Below are positions 1-7,862 of a stretch of 39,208 bases of DNA, one piece after another. Location: the NCBI GenBank assembly GCA_034428935.1, contig DAOUHB010000200.1, forward strand, positions 1 through 39,208. The letters are read 5' to 3'. The translations under genes were made by a program, and so were the position numbers. The DNA is from JAAYZQ01 sp034428935. Lineage in GTDB: Bacteria > Chloroflexota > Anaerolineae > JAAYZQ01. Every line of letters begins with the position of its first letter. The stretch's first letter is position 1. The notes under the pieces were generated by a model, which did no database searches, was not told where the DNA came from, and was given only the letters and a program-made list of their open reading frames with translations.

Positions 1-2
1 TG

Positions 3-1943
3 CATCACCTTGCCTACGAGATCATAGACAATGCCGTAGACGAGGCGCTGGCCCGCGCCTGCACGCTGATCCAGGTCGAGATCCACCCCGACGGCTCGCT
101 GACGGTCATCGATAACGGGCGCGGCATCCCGGTGGGCATGCACGCCGAGAAGGGGCGCCCCACGCTGGAGCTGGTCTTTACCGAGCTGCACGCCGGCGGC
201 AAGTTCAAGGAGGGCAGCTACTCGACCAGCGGCGGGCTCCACGGCGTGGGCATCAAGGCCACCAACGCCCTGTCGGAGTGGCTGGAAGTGCGCGTTCGCC
301 GCAACGGGGTCGTCTACTGCCAGCGCCACGAGAACGGCCTGCCCGTCACCCCGGTCGTGATCCTCGACCCGAACACGGGCAACCAGATCGGCGTCGTCGG
401 CCAGGACGGCGAGGAAAAGGCCATCAAGAAACACGCGGTGAAAAAGCTGGGCACGGGCACGACCATCACCTTCAAGCCCAACCCGCGCTACATGGACATC
501 ACCGAGTTCGACTTTGACGCCATGGCCCGGCGCCTGCAGGTCATCGCCTTTCTGCTGCCCGGCGTCACCGTCGAGTTCAAGGACGCCCGCAAGAAAAAGG
601 TCCGGGAAAAGACCTATCGCTACGCCGGCGGCCTGGTCGAGTACGTGAACTGGCTCAACGACGGCCGCAAGGCCATCCATCGCCAGCCCCTTGAGGTCAA
701 CGGCAGCCAGAACGGCACCTCGGTCGAGGTGGTGTTCCAGTGGCATACCAGCGTCGACGACAGCGAGATCGTCAGCTTTGTGAACACCATCCCCACGCCC
801 GACGGAGGGAGGCACGTAGCAGGCTTCAAGAGCGCCATCACCAAGGCCATAAACCAGTTTGCCACGGAGAAAAAGCTCCTGGGCAACAAGGGCGAGGCCG
901 CCATTCGTGGCGCCGATACGCTGGCCGGGCTGACGGCGGTCATCAAGCTCTCGATGCACGACCCGCACTTTACCAGCCAGACCAAGACCCAGCTCGCCAG
1001 CGATTTCGTGCAGGGGGTGGTCCACAGCATCGTCTACGAGGGGCTGCTGGAGCAGCTCCGAAAAAAGATCCCCCTGGGCAAGACCATCGTCCAGCAGGCC
1101 CAGGCGGCCGCCCAGGCACGGGTGGCCGCCACCAAGGCGCGCTCACTGGTCATCCGGCGCAGCGTCCTGGACGCCGTGGACTCGGGCCTGCCCGGCAAGC
1201 TGGCCGACGTGAGCAAGGGGACGCCCACCGATCTGACGATGCTGTACATCGTCGAGGGCGACAGCGCGGGCGGCTCCTGCAAGATGGCCCGTGACCGCCG
1301 GTTTCACGCCATCCTTCCCCTGCGCGGCAAGCCCCTGAACGTCGAAGGCGTCAAGGTGAGCCGCCTGCTGAACAACAACGAGATCAAGGCCATCGTCGCG
1401 GCCGTGGGCGGCGGCATTGGCTCCGACTTTCACGCCGAGGACATGCGCTACGGGGGCGTCGCCATCCTGGTGGACGCCGACGTGGACGGCGACCACATTC
1501 GCACCCTGCTGTACACCCTCTTCTGGCGCTACATGCGGCCCATGATCGAGGAGGGCCGCCTCTACGTGGCGGTGGCCCCGCTTTACCTGGTGCGCAAGGG
1601 CAAGCAGGCGCGCTATGCCTACTCGGACCGCGAGCGCGATTCCATCATGGAAGAGTGGGGCAAGAGCGGCATCACGATCCAGCGCTACAAGGGCCTGGGC
1701 GAGATGAACGCCGACCAACTGCGCGACACCGTCTTTCAGGTGGCAGACGGCAACCCCTTTAACGAGAGCCTCCGCCGGGTGACGGTGGAAGACGTGCACC
1801 ATGCCAACCAGCTCATCGGCACCCTCATGGGCAACTCGGCCCGCCAGCGCCGCACGTGGCTCCTGGAGCGCTGGCGCGACGAGGACCACGCCGAGAACGG
1901 GAATGGTGACGATGAGGACGAGGTAGTAGCGGATGCAGACTGA
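3..1943 (+). CDS. gyrB: DNA gyrase / topoisomerase IV subunit B, 5'-truncated by the window edge
   Basis: ATPase subunit of a type IIA topoisomerase, which pairs with the A subunit encoded next to change DNA supercoiling or decatenate chromosomes in the cytoplasm. The frame is already open at base 3 and gives 646 residues. Visible motifs in order: the GHKL N-box EIIDNAVDEA, where Glu6 and Asn10 of the visible part match E. coli GyrB Glu42 and Asn46, so roughly 36 residues are missing; DNGRGIPV; the glycine-rich GGLHGVGIKATNALS; Toprim EGDSAGG; the metal-binding DADVDGDH; and RYKGLGEMN near the C-terminus. The tail is acidic. The stop overlaps the A-subunit start by 11 bases, so the two are probably translationally coupled. 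GyrB versus ParE cannot be settled from this fragment; the B-A gene pair alone does not decide it. Confidence 0.93.
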   Translation, partial: HHLAYEIIDNAVDEALARACTLIQVEIHPDGSLTVIDNGRGIPVGMHAEKGRPTLELVFTELHAGGKFKEGSYSTSGGLHGVGIKATNALSEWLEVRVRRNGVVYCQRHENGLPVTPVVILDPNTGNQIGVVGQDGEEKAIKKHAVKKLGTGTTITFKPNPRYMDITEFDFDAMARRLQVIAFLLPGVTVEFKDARKKKVREKTYRYAGGLVEYVNWLNDGRKAIHRQPLEVNGSQNGTSVEVVFQWHTSVDDSEIVSFVNTIPTPDGGRHVAGFKSAITKAINQFATEKKLLGNKGEAAIRGADTLAGLTAVIKLSMHDPHFTSQTKTQLASDFVQGVVHSIVYEGLLEQLRKKIPLGKTIVQQAQAAAQARVAATKARSLVIRRSVLDAVDSGLPGKLADVSKGTPTDLTMLYIVEGDSAGGSCKMARDRRFHAILPLRGKPLNVEGVKVSRLLNNNEIKAIVAAVGGGIGSDFHAEDMRYGGVAILVDADVDGDHIRTLLYTLFWRYMRPMIEEGRLYVAVAPLYLVRKGKQARYAYSDRERDSIMEEWGKSGITIQRYKGLGEMNADQLRDTVFQVADGNPFNESLRRVTVEDVHHANQLIGTLMGNSARQRRTWLLERWRDEDHAENGNGDDEDEVVADAD

Positions 1944-4900
1944 GACGCCGACCTTCCAGCTCGTTTCCCTTTCGACCGACCTGGAACAGGCCTATTTCGA
2001 ATACGCCGTGGAGACCATCACCGACCGGGCCCTGCCCCGGGTCGAGGATGGCCTGAAGCCGGTGCAGAGGCGCATCTTGTTCACCATGCACGAGATGGGC
2101 CTCTACCACGACAAGCCCTACAAGAAGTCGGCTCGCGTGGTGGGCGACTGCCTGGGAAAGTATCACCCCCACGGCGACGCCTCCATCTACATGGCCATGA
2201 TCCGCATGGGGCAGGACTTTTCCATGCGGCACCCCCTGGTCGACGGACAGGGAAACTGGGGTTGTTTTACTGGTGAGACCAAGATCAAGCTGCTCGACGG
2301 CACCGAGCGCAGCTTTGAAGAGCTAGCCCGGATGTACAAGCCTGGCGAGGTCTTTTACGTCTATTCCGTGGACGACCAGGGCAATGTCGTCGTAGGTGAG
2401 GGACACGATTCGCGGGTGACCCGGCGCAAAGCAACCGTGATCGAACTTCAATTGGACAACGGCGAGATCATCCGTTGCACACCCGACCATCGGTTTATGC
2501 TCCGGGATGGCTCGTACAAGCAGGCAAGAGATCTGACCGAGAACGACAGTCTGATGCCAGGGTACTTGAGCACAGCACCGGTACGAGAAGGATTGAACGA
2601 GTATCTGACTATTCTTAACCCGGCAACCGGAACGTACGAGTTTGTACACCATCTGGCGGATCAGTACAACAGCAGACGAGCGACCCCGGGCATTACCACA
2701 GGTCCCTTTGTTCGACATCATAAGGATTTCAACCGCTGGAACAACAATCCGACGAACATTGAGCGAATGCGGTTCATGGACCACCTCCGCCTTCACGCTG
2801 CACAAGTGAAGGAGCTGTGGACTGACGATGCATTTCGTGAGCTACAGAGGAAGGGTGTGCTGCGGTACTATGCAGAACACCCTGAAGCTCAGGAAAGCAA
2901 TCGCGATCGATTGAGAGCGCGAAATGTGTCCGAGAAGTTCCGACAGGAGAATGGACCTCGCGTGTCGGCGGCACAGAAGCGGCTCCATAAGGAGCACCCT
3001 CAATTAGGCGAGCGCATTTCCCGGAGGATGAAGGCTCTTTGGGCCGATCCCGACTTTCGGAAAGAGATGTCCGAGGCGCTTCGAAAAGCACAAAAGCGTC
3101 CGCTGTCCGAGGAACAAAGGGAACATGTGGCGCAAATCATTGCCCACAAGAGCCGGCTCATGTGGCAAGATCCGGAGAAACGAGCCGAGATAGTTCAGGC
3201 AATCCGTTCGGCCATGGCAGCTCCAGAGACAAGGGCCAGACTCTCCAGATCAACAAGGGCTTTGTGGCAGGATCCAGAATACCGGGCCAAGTTCGCCGAT
3301 GATCATTTTTCCAGGATGGCCCATGCATTCTGGGAAAAACCGGATTCACGTGAGTTTCATCGAGACAAGATCCAAAAGCAGTGGACTGACGCGGACTTTG
3401 CGGCTCGACAGCGTGCCGGTGTGCAGGCAAGCAATGCGCGACGCATGGAAGCCGACCCGGATATGATGATCAAGCTTACCGATCGAGCTGCCGAGTCGTT
3501 GCGTGAAAAGTGGCAAGATGATAGCTACAGAAGCCAGGTTGTGAGGAACAGGATCTTGTTCTATGGCTCTTATCTTCTGAGTCGCTACCAAGCAGAGGAG
3601 ATCACGCCCGAGCTTTACGACCAGTTGCGTTACAACAATGCCTTCCCTCGTTTTGAGAAGGCGATGAGCTACTTCGCAAGCTTTGAGGAGTTTCTCGAAC
3701 TTTCCGCTAACTATAACCATCGGATTGTGGCCAAGCGCACTGTGACCGGGCAGTTCGACGTATACGACATTACCGTCGAGCACTACCACAACTTCTTGTT
3801 GGATGCCGGCGTCTTTGTGCACAACTCCATCGACGGCGATCCGCCGGCTGCGATGCGTTACACAGAAGCGCGCCTGGCCGAGATCGCGGCTTACATGCTC
3901 CAGGACATCGAGCAGAACACCGTCGACTTTGTAGACAACTTTGACGGCAGCCTGCAAGAGCCGGTCATCCTGCCGGCGGCGCTGCCCAACCTGCTGGTCA
4001 ACGGCGCGACAGGCATCGCCGTGGGCATGGCGACCAACATCCCACCCCACAACCTGGGGGAGGTGTGCGATGCCCTGGTCTACGTGGCCGAGCGCTGGCA
4101 GGCACGGGCCAAGATCGGCGTGGACGAGCTGCTCAAGATCGTCCCCGGCCCCGACTTTCCCACGGGCGGGGTGATCTACCGCTACCGCGACGACCCGCTC
4201 ACCGGCCAGAAGCTGGACACCATCCGCGAGGCCTATGCCGAGGGCCGCAGCCGCATCGTGACCCAGGCACGCGTGGGCCTGGAAGAGATCGGCGGCGGAA
4301 AGGTCAACATCGTCGTCACCGAGCTGCCCTACGCCGTGCAAAAGTCGACGGTGCTGGAGCGCATCGCCCGGGAGGTGCGCGACGGCCGCATCGCGGGCGT
4401 CACCGACCTGCGCGACGAGTCGGACCACGAGGGCATGCGGGCCGTCATCGAGGTCAGCCGCGTGGCCAACCCCCGGGAAGTGCTGGAGAGCGTGTTGCAG
4501 CGCAGCCAACTGCGCGAGACCTTTGGCGTGAACGCCCTGGCCCTGGTGCCCGAGCGGACCAATGGCGAAACCGTCGTTCGTCCGCAGCGGCTTTCGCTGA
4601 AGGACATGCTCGTCTACTTTGTCGAGCATCGCCTGACGGTCATCGTGCGGCGCAGCAAATACGAGCTGGAAAAACGCCAGGCGCGGCTGCACATCGTCGA
4701 GGGCCTGCTGAAGGCCCTGGACGTCATCGACGAGGTCATCGACACCATTCGCCGCAGCCGCACGGCCGAGACGGCGGAGGCCAACCTCATCAAGAAGTTT
4801 GGCTTCACCCAACTCCAGGCCCAGGCCATCCTCTCAATGCAGCTCCGGCGGCTGGCCGCCCTGGAGCGCCGGAAGCTGGCCGACGAGGAAAAAGAGCTGC

Positions 4901-5946
4901 GGGAACGGATCAAGTACTTGCAGGCCCTGCTGCGCTCCGAAAAAAAGCGGCTGCAAGTCGTCGTCGAGGAGACGCGGGCCCTGAAGGAGCAATTCGCCAC
5001 GCCGCGCAAGACGGTGATCCTGACGGACGAGAAGCCGGGAGACAGCATCGTCACCGAGGCCGACCTGGCGGTGCCCGACGGGCCCCAGGTGCTGGTCGTC
5101 ACCACCCAGGGCTTTGAGCGGCACGATGCCAAGGGCTTTGGCTACCGGGTCAAGCCGGGCACCACCGGGCGGGCCGTGGAGGCCCACCGCCGGCACCTGG
5201 TCACCGAGCCGTCGGACGTCGTCGTCCTGGTGTCGAGCCGGGGACGCGCCTGGTGGGGGCCCGTGGGCCGGCTGCCGCGCGCGGCCGGCTCTGGCGAGCT
5301 GGGGCTGGACGCGTCAAAGGGCGAGCAGGTCGTGGGCATGAGCGTCCTCGCCGATGACTGCTGCCTGGTCATCGGCACGCGCCAGGGGCAGGTCAAGCGG
5401 GTCAAGGCCAGCGACGTTCGCTCCTCGTCGGAAGCGTCGTGGTCGACCATCGTCGGCCTGGCGGGCGAGGACGACGGCGTGCTCTTTGCCGGGACGGGCG
5501 GCGACAAGGCCGAGGCCATGTTCCTTAGCAGCAGCCGGGCCATTCGCTTTGCCGTCGGCGACGTCAACCCCCAGGCCACTCCCTCGGCCAGGGGCGTTGC
5601 CGCCATCAAGCTACGCGCCGGCGACCGGCTGCTGGGCGGCGCCCTCATCCCCGATCCCCGCGCCAAGGTGGGCGTGGTCGTCGTCCACCAGGGCGGGCAG
5701 GCCAAGTGGGTGCCGCTGGCCGCGTTCCCGGTGCAGGGCCGGGGCGGCCAGGGCGTGGTCCTGGGTCAGACAAAGGCGACCGGCCCCGTCGTCGCCGTGG
5801 CCGTGGGGCCGCTGAACGGGGCCGTCGACCTCATCGGCGCCGACGGCAAGCGCCAGCGCCTGGGCAAGATCCCCGTGGGCGACCGGGAAAAGCGCGGCGC
5901 CAAGGTGGTCGAGCTGGACAAGGTGGCCGAAGCCTGGGTCGTTTAG
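1933..5946 (+). CDS. gyrA: DNA gyrase / topoisomerase IV subunit A precursor containing an intein
   Basis: Breakage-reunion subunit of the type IIA topoisomerase. The 1337-residue precursor is much longer than the family norm (about 800-875). Removing residues 111-631, an intein, leaves 816 residues. The N-extein has EYAVETITDRALPRVEDGLKPVQRR and ends VDGQGNWG. The C-extein resumes SIDGDPPAAMRYTEAR, with the catalytic Tyr at precursor residue 643, which becomes Tyr122 after splicing, exactly the E. coli GyrA number. A coiled-coil region and a C-terminal beta-pinwheel follow, including a GyrA-box-like QGRGGQG (consensus QRRGGKG). That box favours GyrA, but ParC is not excluded. The ATG at 1933 overlaps the upstream stop. 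Codon use inside the intein is visibly less GC-biased than in the flanking exteins. Enzyme activity must depend on splicing, because the intein lies 12 residues before the active-site Tyr. Confidence 0.94.
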   Translation: MQTETPTFQLVSLSTDLEQAYFEYAVETITDRALPRVEDGLKPVQRRILFTMHEMGLYHDKPYKKSARVVGDCLGKYHPHGDASIYMAMIRMGQDFSMRHPLVDGQGNWGCFTGETKIKLLDGTERSFEELARMYKPGEVFYVYSVDDQGNVVVGEGHDSRVTRRKATVIELQLDNGEIIRCTPDHRFMLRDGSYKQARDLTENDSLMPGYLSTAPVREGLNEYLTILNPATGTYEFVHHLADQYNSRRATPGITTGPFVRHHKDFNRWNNNPTNIERMRFMDHLRLHAAQVKELWTDDAFRELQRKGVLRYYAEHPEAQESNRDRLRARNVSEKFRQENGPRVSAAQKRLHKEHPQLGERISRRMKALWADPDFRKEMSEALRKAQKRPLSEEQREHVAQIIAHKSRLMWQDPEKRAEIVQAIRSAMAAPETRARLSRSTRALWQDPEYRAKFADDHFSRMAHAFWEKPDSREFHRDKIQKQWTDADFAARQRAGVQASNARRMEADPDMMIKLTDRAAESLREKWQDDSYRSQVVRNRILFYGSYLLSRYQAEEITPELYDQLRYNNAFPRFEKAMSYFASFEEFLELSANYNHRIVAKRTVTGQFDVYDITVEHYHNFLLDAGVFVHNSIDGDPPAAMRYTEARLAEIAAYMLQDIEQNTVDFVDNFDGSLQEPVILPAALPNLLVNGATGIAVGMATNIPPHNLGEVCDALVYVAERWQARAKIGVDELLKIVPGPDFPTGGVIYRYRDDPLTGQKLDTIREAYAEGRSRIVTQARVGLEEIGGGKVNIVVTELPYAVQKSTVLERIAREVRDGRIAGVTDLRDESDHEGMRAVIEVSRVANPREVLESVLQRSQLRETFGVNALALVPERTNGETVVRPQRLSLKDMLVYFVEHRLTVIVRRSKYELEKRQARLHIVEGLLKALDVIDEVIDTIRRSRTAETAEANLIKKFGFTQLQAQAILSMQLRRLAALERRKLADEEKELRERIKYLQALLRSEKKRLQVVVEETRALKEQFATPRKTVILTDEKPGDSIVTEADLAVPDGPQVLVVTTQGFERHDAKGFGYRVKPGTTGRAVEAHRRHLVTEPSDVVVLVSSRGRAWWGPVGRLPRAAGSGELGLDASKGEQVVGMSVLADDCCLVIGTRQGQVKRVKASDVRSSSEASWSTIVGLAGEDDGVLFAGTGGDKAEAMFLSSSRAIRFAVGDVNPQATPSARGVAAIKLRAGDRLLGGALIPDPRAKVGVVVVHQGGQAKWVPLAAFPVQGRGGQGVVLGQTKATGPVVAVAVGPLNGAVDLIGADGKRQRLGKIPVGDREKRGAKVVELDKVAEAWVV
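2263..3825 (+). mobile_element. Intein with HNH homing-endonuclease domain inside gyrA
   Basis: A protein-splicing element of 521 residues (precursor 111-631), in frame. The N-terminal splicing block starts with Cys111 (CFTGETKIKLLDG). Block B has the TPDH motif at 183-186. The C-terminal blocks read VYDITVEHYHNFLLDAGVF then VHN at 629-631, followed by Ser632 as the +1 nucleophile. Between the splicing halves is an HNH-type nuclease signature (His262-His263-Lys-Asp, NNNPTN at 270-275, His284 and His288) instead of LAGLIDADG motifs. About 240 residues containing repeated W-D-x-x-[FY]-R units (Trp at 296, 370, 411, 445, 467, 484, 527) follow and probably form DNA-binding helices. All splicing residues appear intact. 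Base composition differs from the host gene, consistent with acquisition by homing. Confidence 0.93.
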
Positions 5947-5974
5947 CCGGAGCGGACCCCGGGGTTGCTCCGCC

Positions 5975-6739
5975 TCAGGCGACGAGCCTTGGCCGCGGCC
6001 AGCGGCGTGAAAGCAGCCAGCGGCCCCCATCCGCCTCGCGGCACAGCTCCCAGGTCTCGGGACCGGCGGTCTGGACCAGGAGGCAGTGCATGGGGCGGCC
6101 GGCCTGCTCCTTGTCTTCCTCGCGCCCCCACGAGGTGATCTCGTAGCGCCTGCCCTGCCAGGAAAAGGCCATCGGCCGGCTCTTGCCACCGGCCCGGACC
6201 TGGATCTCGACGTCTATCGGTTCGCCCAGGAACTCGACCATTCGATCCTTCCCTCCCTTTCGCTCCTGCCGTTCCTCCAGGTGGTCCAGGAGCAAGCGCA
6301 GCACGGCCTCGGCCGACTGCTGCTTGACCTCCAGGCGGTCACCGTCGAACAGGTGCCGCTGGCAGACCTCGGCCGTGGCCGAGGAAAGCGCCACGTAGAC
6401 CAGGCCCACCGGCTTCTGGGGGGTCCCGCCCGTCGGTCCGGAGATGCCCGTCACCGCCAGGGCCAGATCGGCGTCCAGCCGCTGGCGCGCCCCCCGCGCC
6501 ATGGCGCGGGCCGTCGCCTCGCTCACGGCCCCATGCTCCTCCAGGGTGGCCGGCGGCACGCCCAGGAGCTGCTCCTTGAGGCGGTTGCTGTAGGTTACCA
6601 GCCCGCCCAGGTAGTAGCTCGAGCTGCCCGACACGTTGGTGAGGCGGTGGCCCACCAGCCCGCCTGTACACGACTCGGCGGTGACCAGGCTCAGGCCTCG
6701 TGCGGCCAGAAGAGAGCCTATTCTTTCCTCGAGATTCAT
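5975..6739 (-). CDS. pncC: CinA C-terminal-domain protein (NMN deamidase family) fused to a small C-terminal domain
   Basis: 254 residues. Residues 1 to about 160 match the stand-alone CinA C-terminal domain (COG1546/PncC), whose characterised members hydrolyse nicotinamide mononucleotide to recycle pyridine nucleotides. Visible motifs are TAESCTGGL, GLVTYSNRLKEQLLGV and AVTGISGPTGGTPQKPVG. The N-terminal molybdopterin-binding half of full-length CinA is absent. The ATG at 6739 is chosen because it follows AGGAGGGAC at good spacing; an upstream extension of the frame would run through the promoter. Residues 167-254 form a second domain (MVEFLGEPIDVEIQV, FSWQGRRYEI) that resembles small DUF6504-like proteins; that assignment is tentative. 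An internal ATG at 6241 starts exactly this domain and has its own ribosome-binding site. The gene converges on gyrA with 28 bases between stops. Confidence 0.85.
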   Translation of the reverse strand: MNLEERIGSLLAARGLSLVTAESCTGGLVGHRLTNVSGSSSYYLGGLVTYSNRLKEQLLGVPPATLEEHGAVSEATARAMARGARQRLDADLALAVTGISGPTGGTPQKPVGLVYVALSSATAEVCQRHLFDGDRLEVKQQSAEAVLRLLLDHLEERQERKGGKDRMVEFLGEPIDVEIQVRAGGKSRPMAFSWQGRRYEITSWGREEDKEQAGRPMHCLLVQTAGPETWELCREADGGRWLLSRRWPRPRLVA

Positions 6740-6757
6740 CCGTCCCTCCTGGCGATC

Positions 6758-6787
6758 ATTATAACACCTTGCGGGGGCGGGGGCCAA
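6758..6787 (-). promoter_or_regulatory. Sigma-70-type promoter for the cinA-like gene
   Basis: On the minus strand TTGGCC (6787-6782), an 18-base spacer and a perfect TATAAT (6763-6758). The start codon at 6739 lies about 18 bases beyond the -10 box, leaving room for a very short leader holding only the ribosome-binding site. Motif match only. Confidence 0.6.
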
Positions 6788-6801
6788 GAGCGGCGCGCGT
6801 A

Positions 6802-6830
6802 TAGACAGCCCCTTGCTTTCGTGGTATAAT
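6802..6830 (+). promoter_or_regulatory. Sigma-70-type promoter for the glycan operon
   Basis: TAGACA at 6802-6807, a 17-base spacer and a perfect TATAAT at 6825-6830, about 48 bases upstream of the first glycosyltransferase start. It lies back-to-back with the minus-strand promoter at 6758-6787; the two -35 elements are only 14 bases apart. Motif match only. Confidence 0.7.
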
Positions 6831-6878
6831 GGCGCCTGTTGTCGTTGCAGAAAGGCCAAAGAAGGGCTGGGGCGACCC

Positions 6879-7862
6879 ATGGAAGATACGGGAACGGCGG
6901 GGATGCTCTCTTTTGTCGTCCCGCTGTTGGACGAGCAAGATTCCCTGCAACCACTATACGAGGCGATCACCCAGGCGGTAGCCGGGGTGCCGGCCTGTTA
7001 TCGATCCTACGAGATCATCTTTATCGACGACGGCAGCGTCGATGGCTCGCCGGCCGTTCTCCGCAAGCTTCACGATGGCGACCCCTGCCACGTGCGCGTG
7101 ATCCAGTTCCGGCGCAACTTTGGCAAAACGGCCGCCATGACGGCCGGATTCGCCCACGCCCGCGGCGAGGTGGTCGTGACCATGGACGCCGACCTCCAGG
7201 ATGACCCGGCGGAGCTTCCCAAACTCCTGGCCAAGCTGGACGAAGGCTACGACATGGTGGGCGCCTGGCGCACCAACCGGAACGACCCCCTTTCCAAGCG
7301 GCTGCCCTCGAAGATTGCCAATTTCACCATCTCCCGGCTCACGGGCCTCAAGCTGCGGGACCTGAACTGCGGCTTCAAGGTGTATCGCCGGGAGGTGACC
7401 CAGGACCTGCACCTGTACGGCGAGCTGCACCGCTTTGTGCCGGTCCTGGCGCATTGGAAGGGCTATCGCACCACCGAGGTGCCCGTCAACCACCACCGGC
7501 GGCGCTTTGGCAAGTCCAAGTTCGGCGGCAAGCGGTTCGTCCGCAGCTACATCGACCTTATCAGCGTCCTCTTCCTGACGCGCTATCTCAAGCAGCCCAT
7601 GCGCCTGTTCGGCCTGCTCGGCAGCATCTTTGCCCTGGCCGGGGCCGTGGTGATGCTCTACCTGTTCGGCGTGTGGCTGGTCCAGGGCGCCATTGGCTGG
7701 CGCCCCCTGCTCTTTTTCGGCATCACGGCATTGGTGGTCGGTATCCAGCTCATCAGCCTCGGCCTCCTGGGCGAGATGCTGCGCAACGTGACCTTTTGCG
7801 CCGACGACGAATACTCGATCCGTGCAGTTTGGGACGATTATAAGGAGAAAGACCATGCCTGA
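6879..7862 (+). CDS. GT2 family glycosyltransferase (polyprenyl-phosphate sugar transferase type)
   Basis: 327 residues. An N-terminal GT-A domain is followed by two C-terminal membrane helices (about 240-265 and 275-300), the layout of dolichol-phosphate mannosyltransferase and ArnC/GtrB-like enzymes. These move a sugar from a nucleotide donor to polyprenyl phosphate at the cytoplasmic face. Visible motifs: VVPLLDEQDSL near residue 13, FIDDGSVDGS at 48-57 and the metal-binding MDADLQDDP at 102-110. The ATG at 6879 is preferred; an ATG at 6903 directly before the conserved core is possible, and neither has a strong Shine-Dalgarno. It is the first gene of an operon and overlaps the epimerase gene by 8 bases. 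It may supply lipid-linked sugar to the GT39 enzyme encoded at 13702. The sugar cannot be read from sequence. Confidence 0.9.
   Translation: MEDTGTAGMLSFVVPLLDEQDSLQPLYEAITQAVAGVPACYRSYEIIFIDDGSVDGSPAVLRKLHDGDPCHVRVIQFRRNFGKTAAMTAGFAHARGEVVVTMDADLQDDPAELPKLLAKLDEGYDMVGAWRTNRNDPLSKRLPSKIANFTISRLTGLKLRDLNCGFKVYRREVTQDLHLYGELHRFVPVLAHWKGYRTTEVPVNHHRRRFGKSKFGGKRFVRSYIDLISVLFLTRYLKQPMRLFGLLGSIFALAGAVVMLYLFGVWLVQGAIGWRPLLFFGITALVVGIQLISLGLLGEMLRNVTFCADDEYSIRAVWDDYKEKDHA

Noticed and set aside
2821..3540. Repeats in this stretch considered as a DNA repeat array or CRISPR
   Set aside because: The repetition is at the protein level (W-D-x-x-aromatic-R), is irregularly spaced, and lies in frame inside the intein.
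6740..6970. 77-codon N-terminal extension of the CinA-like protein
   Set aside because: It would cross both divergent promoters and has no family similarity; AGGAGGGAC supports the start at 6739.
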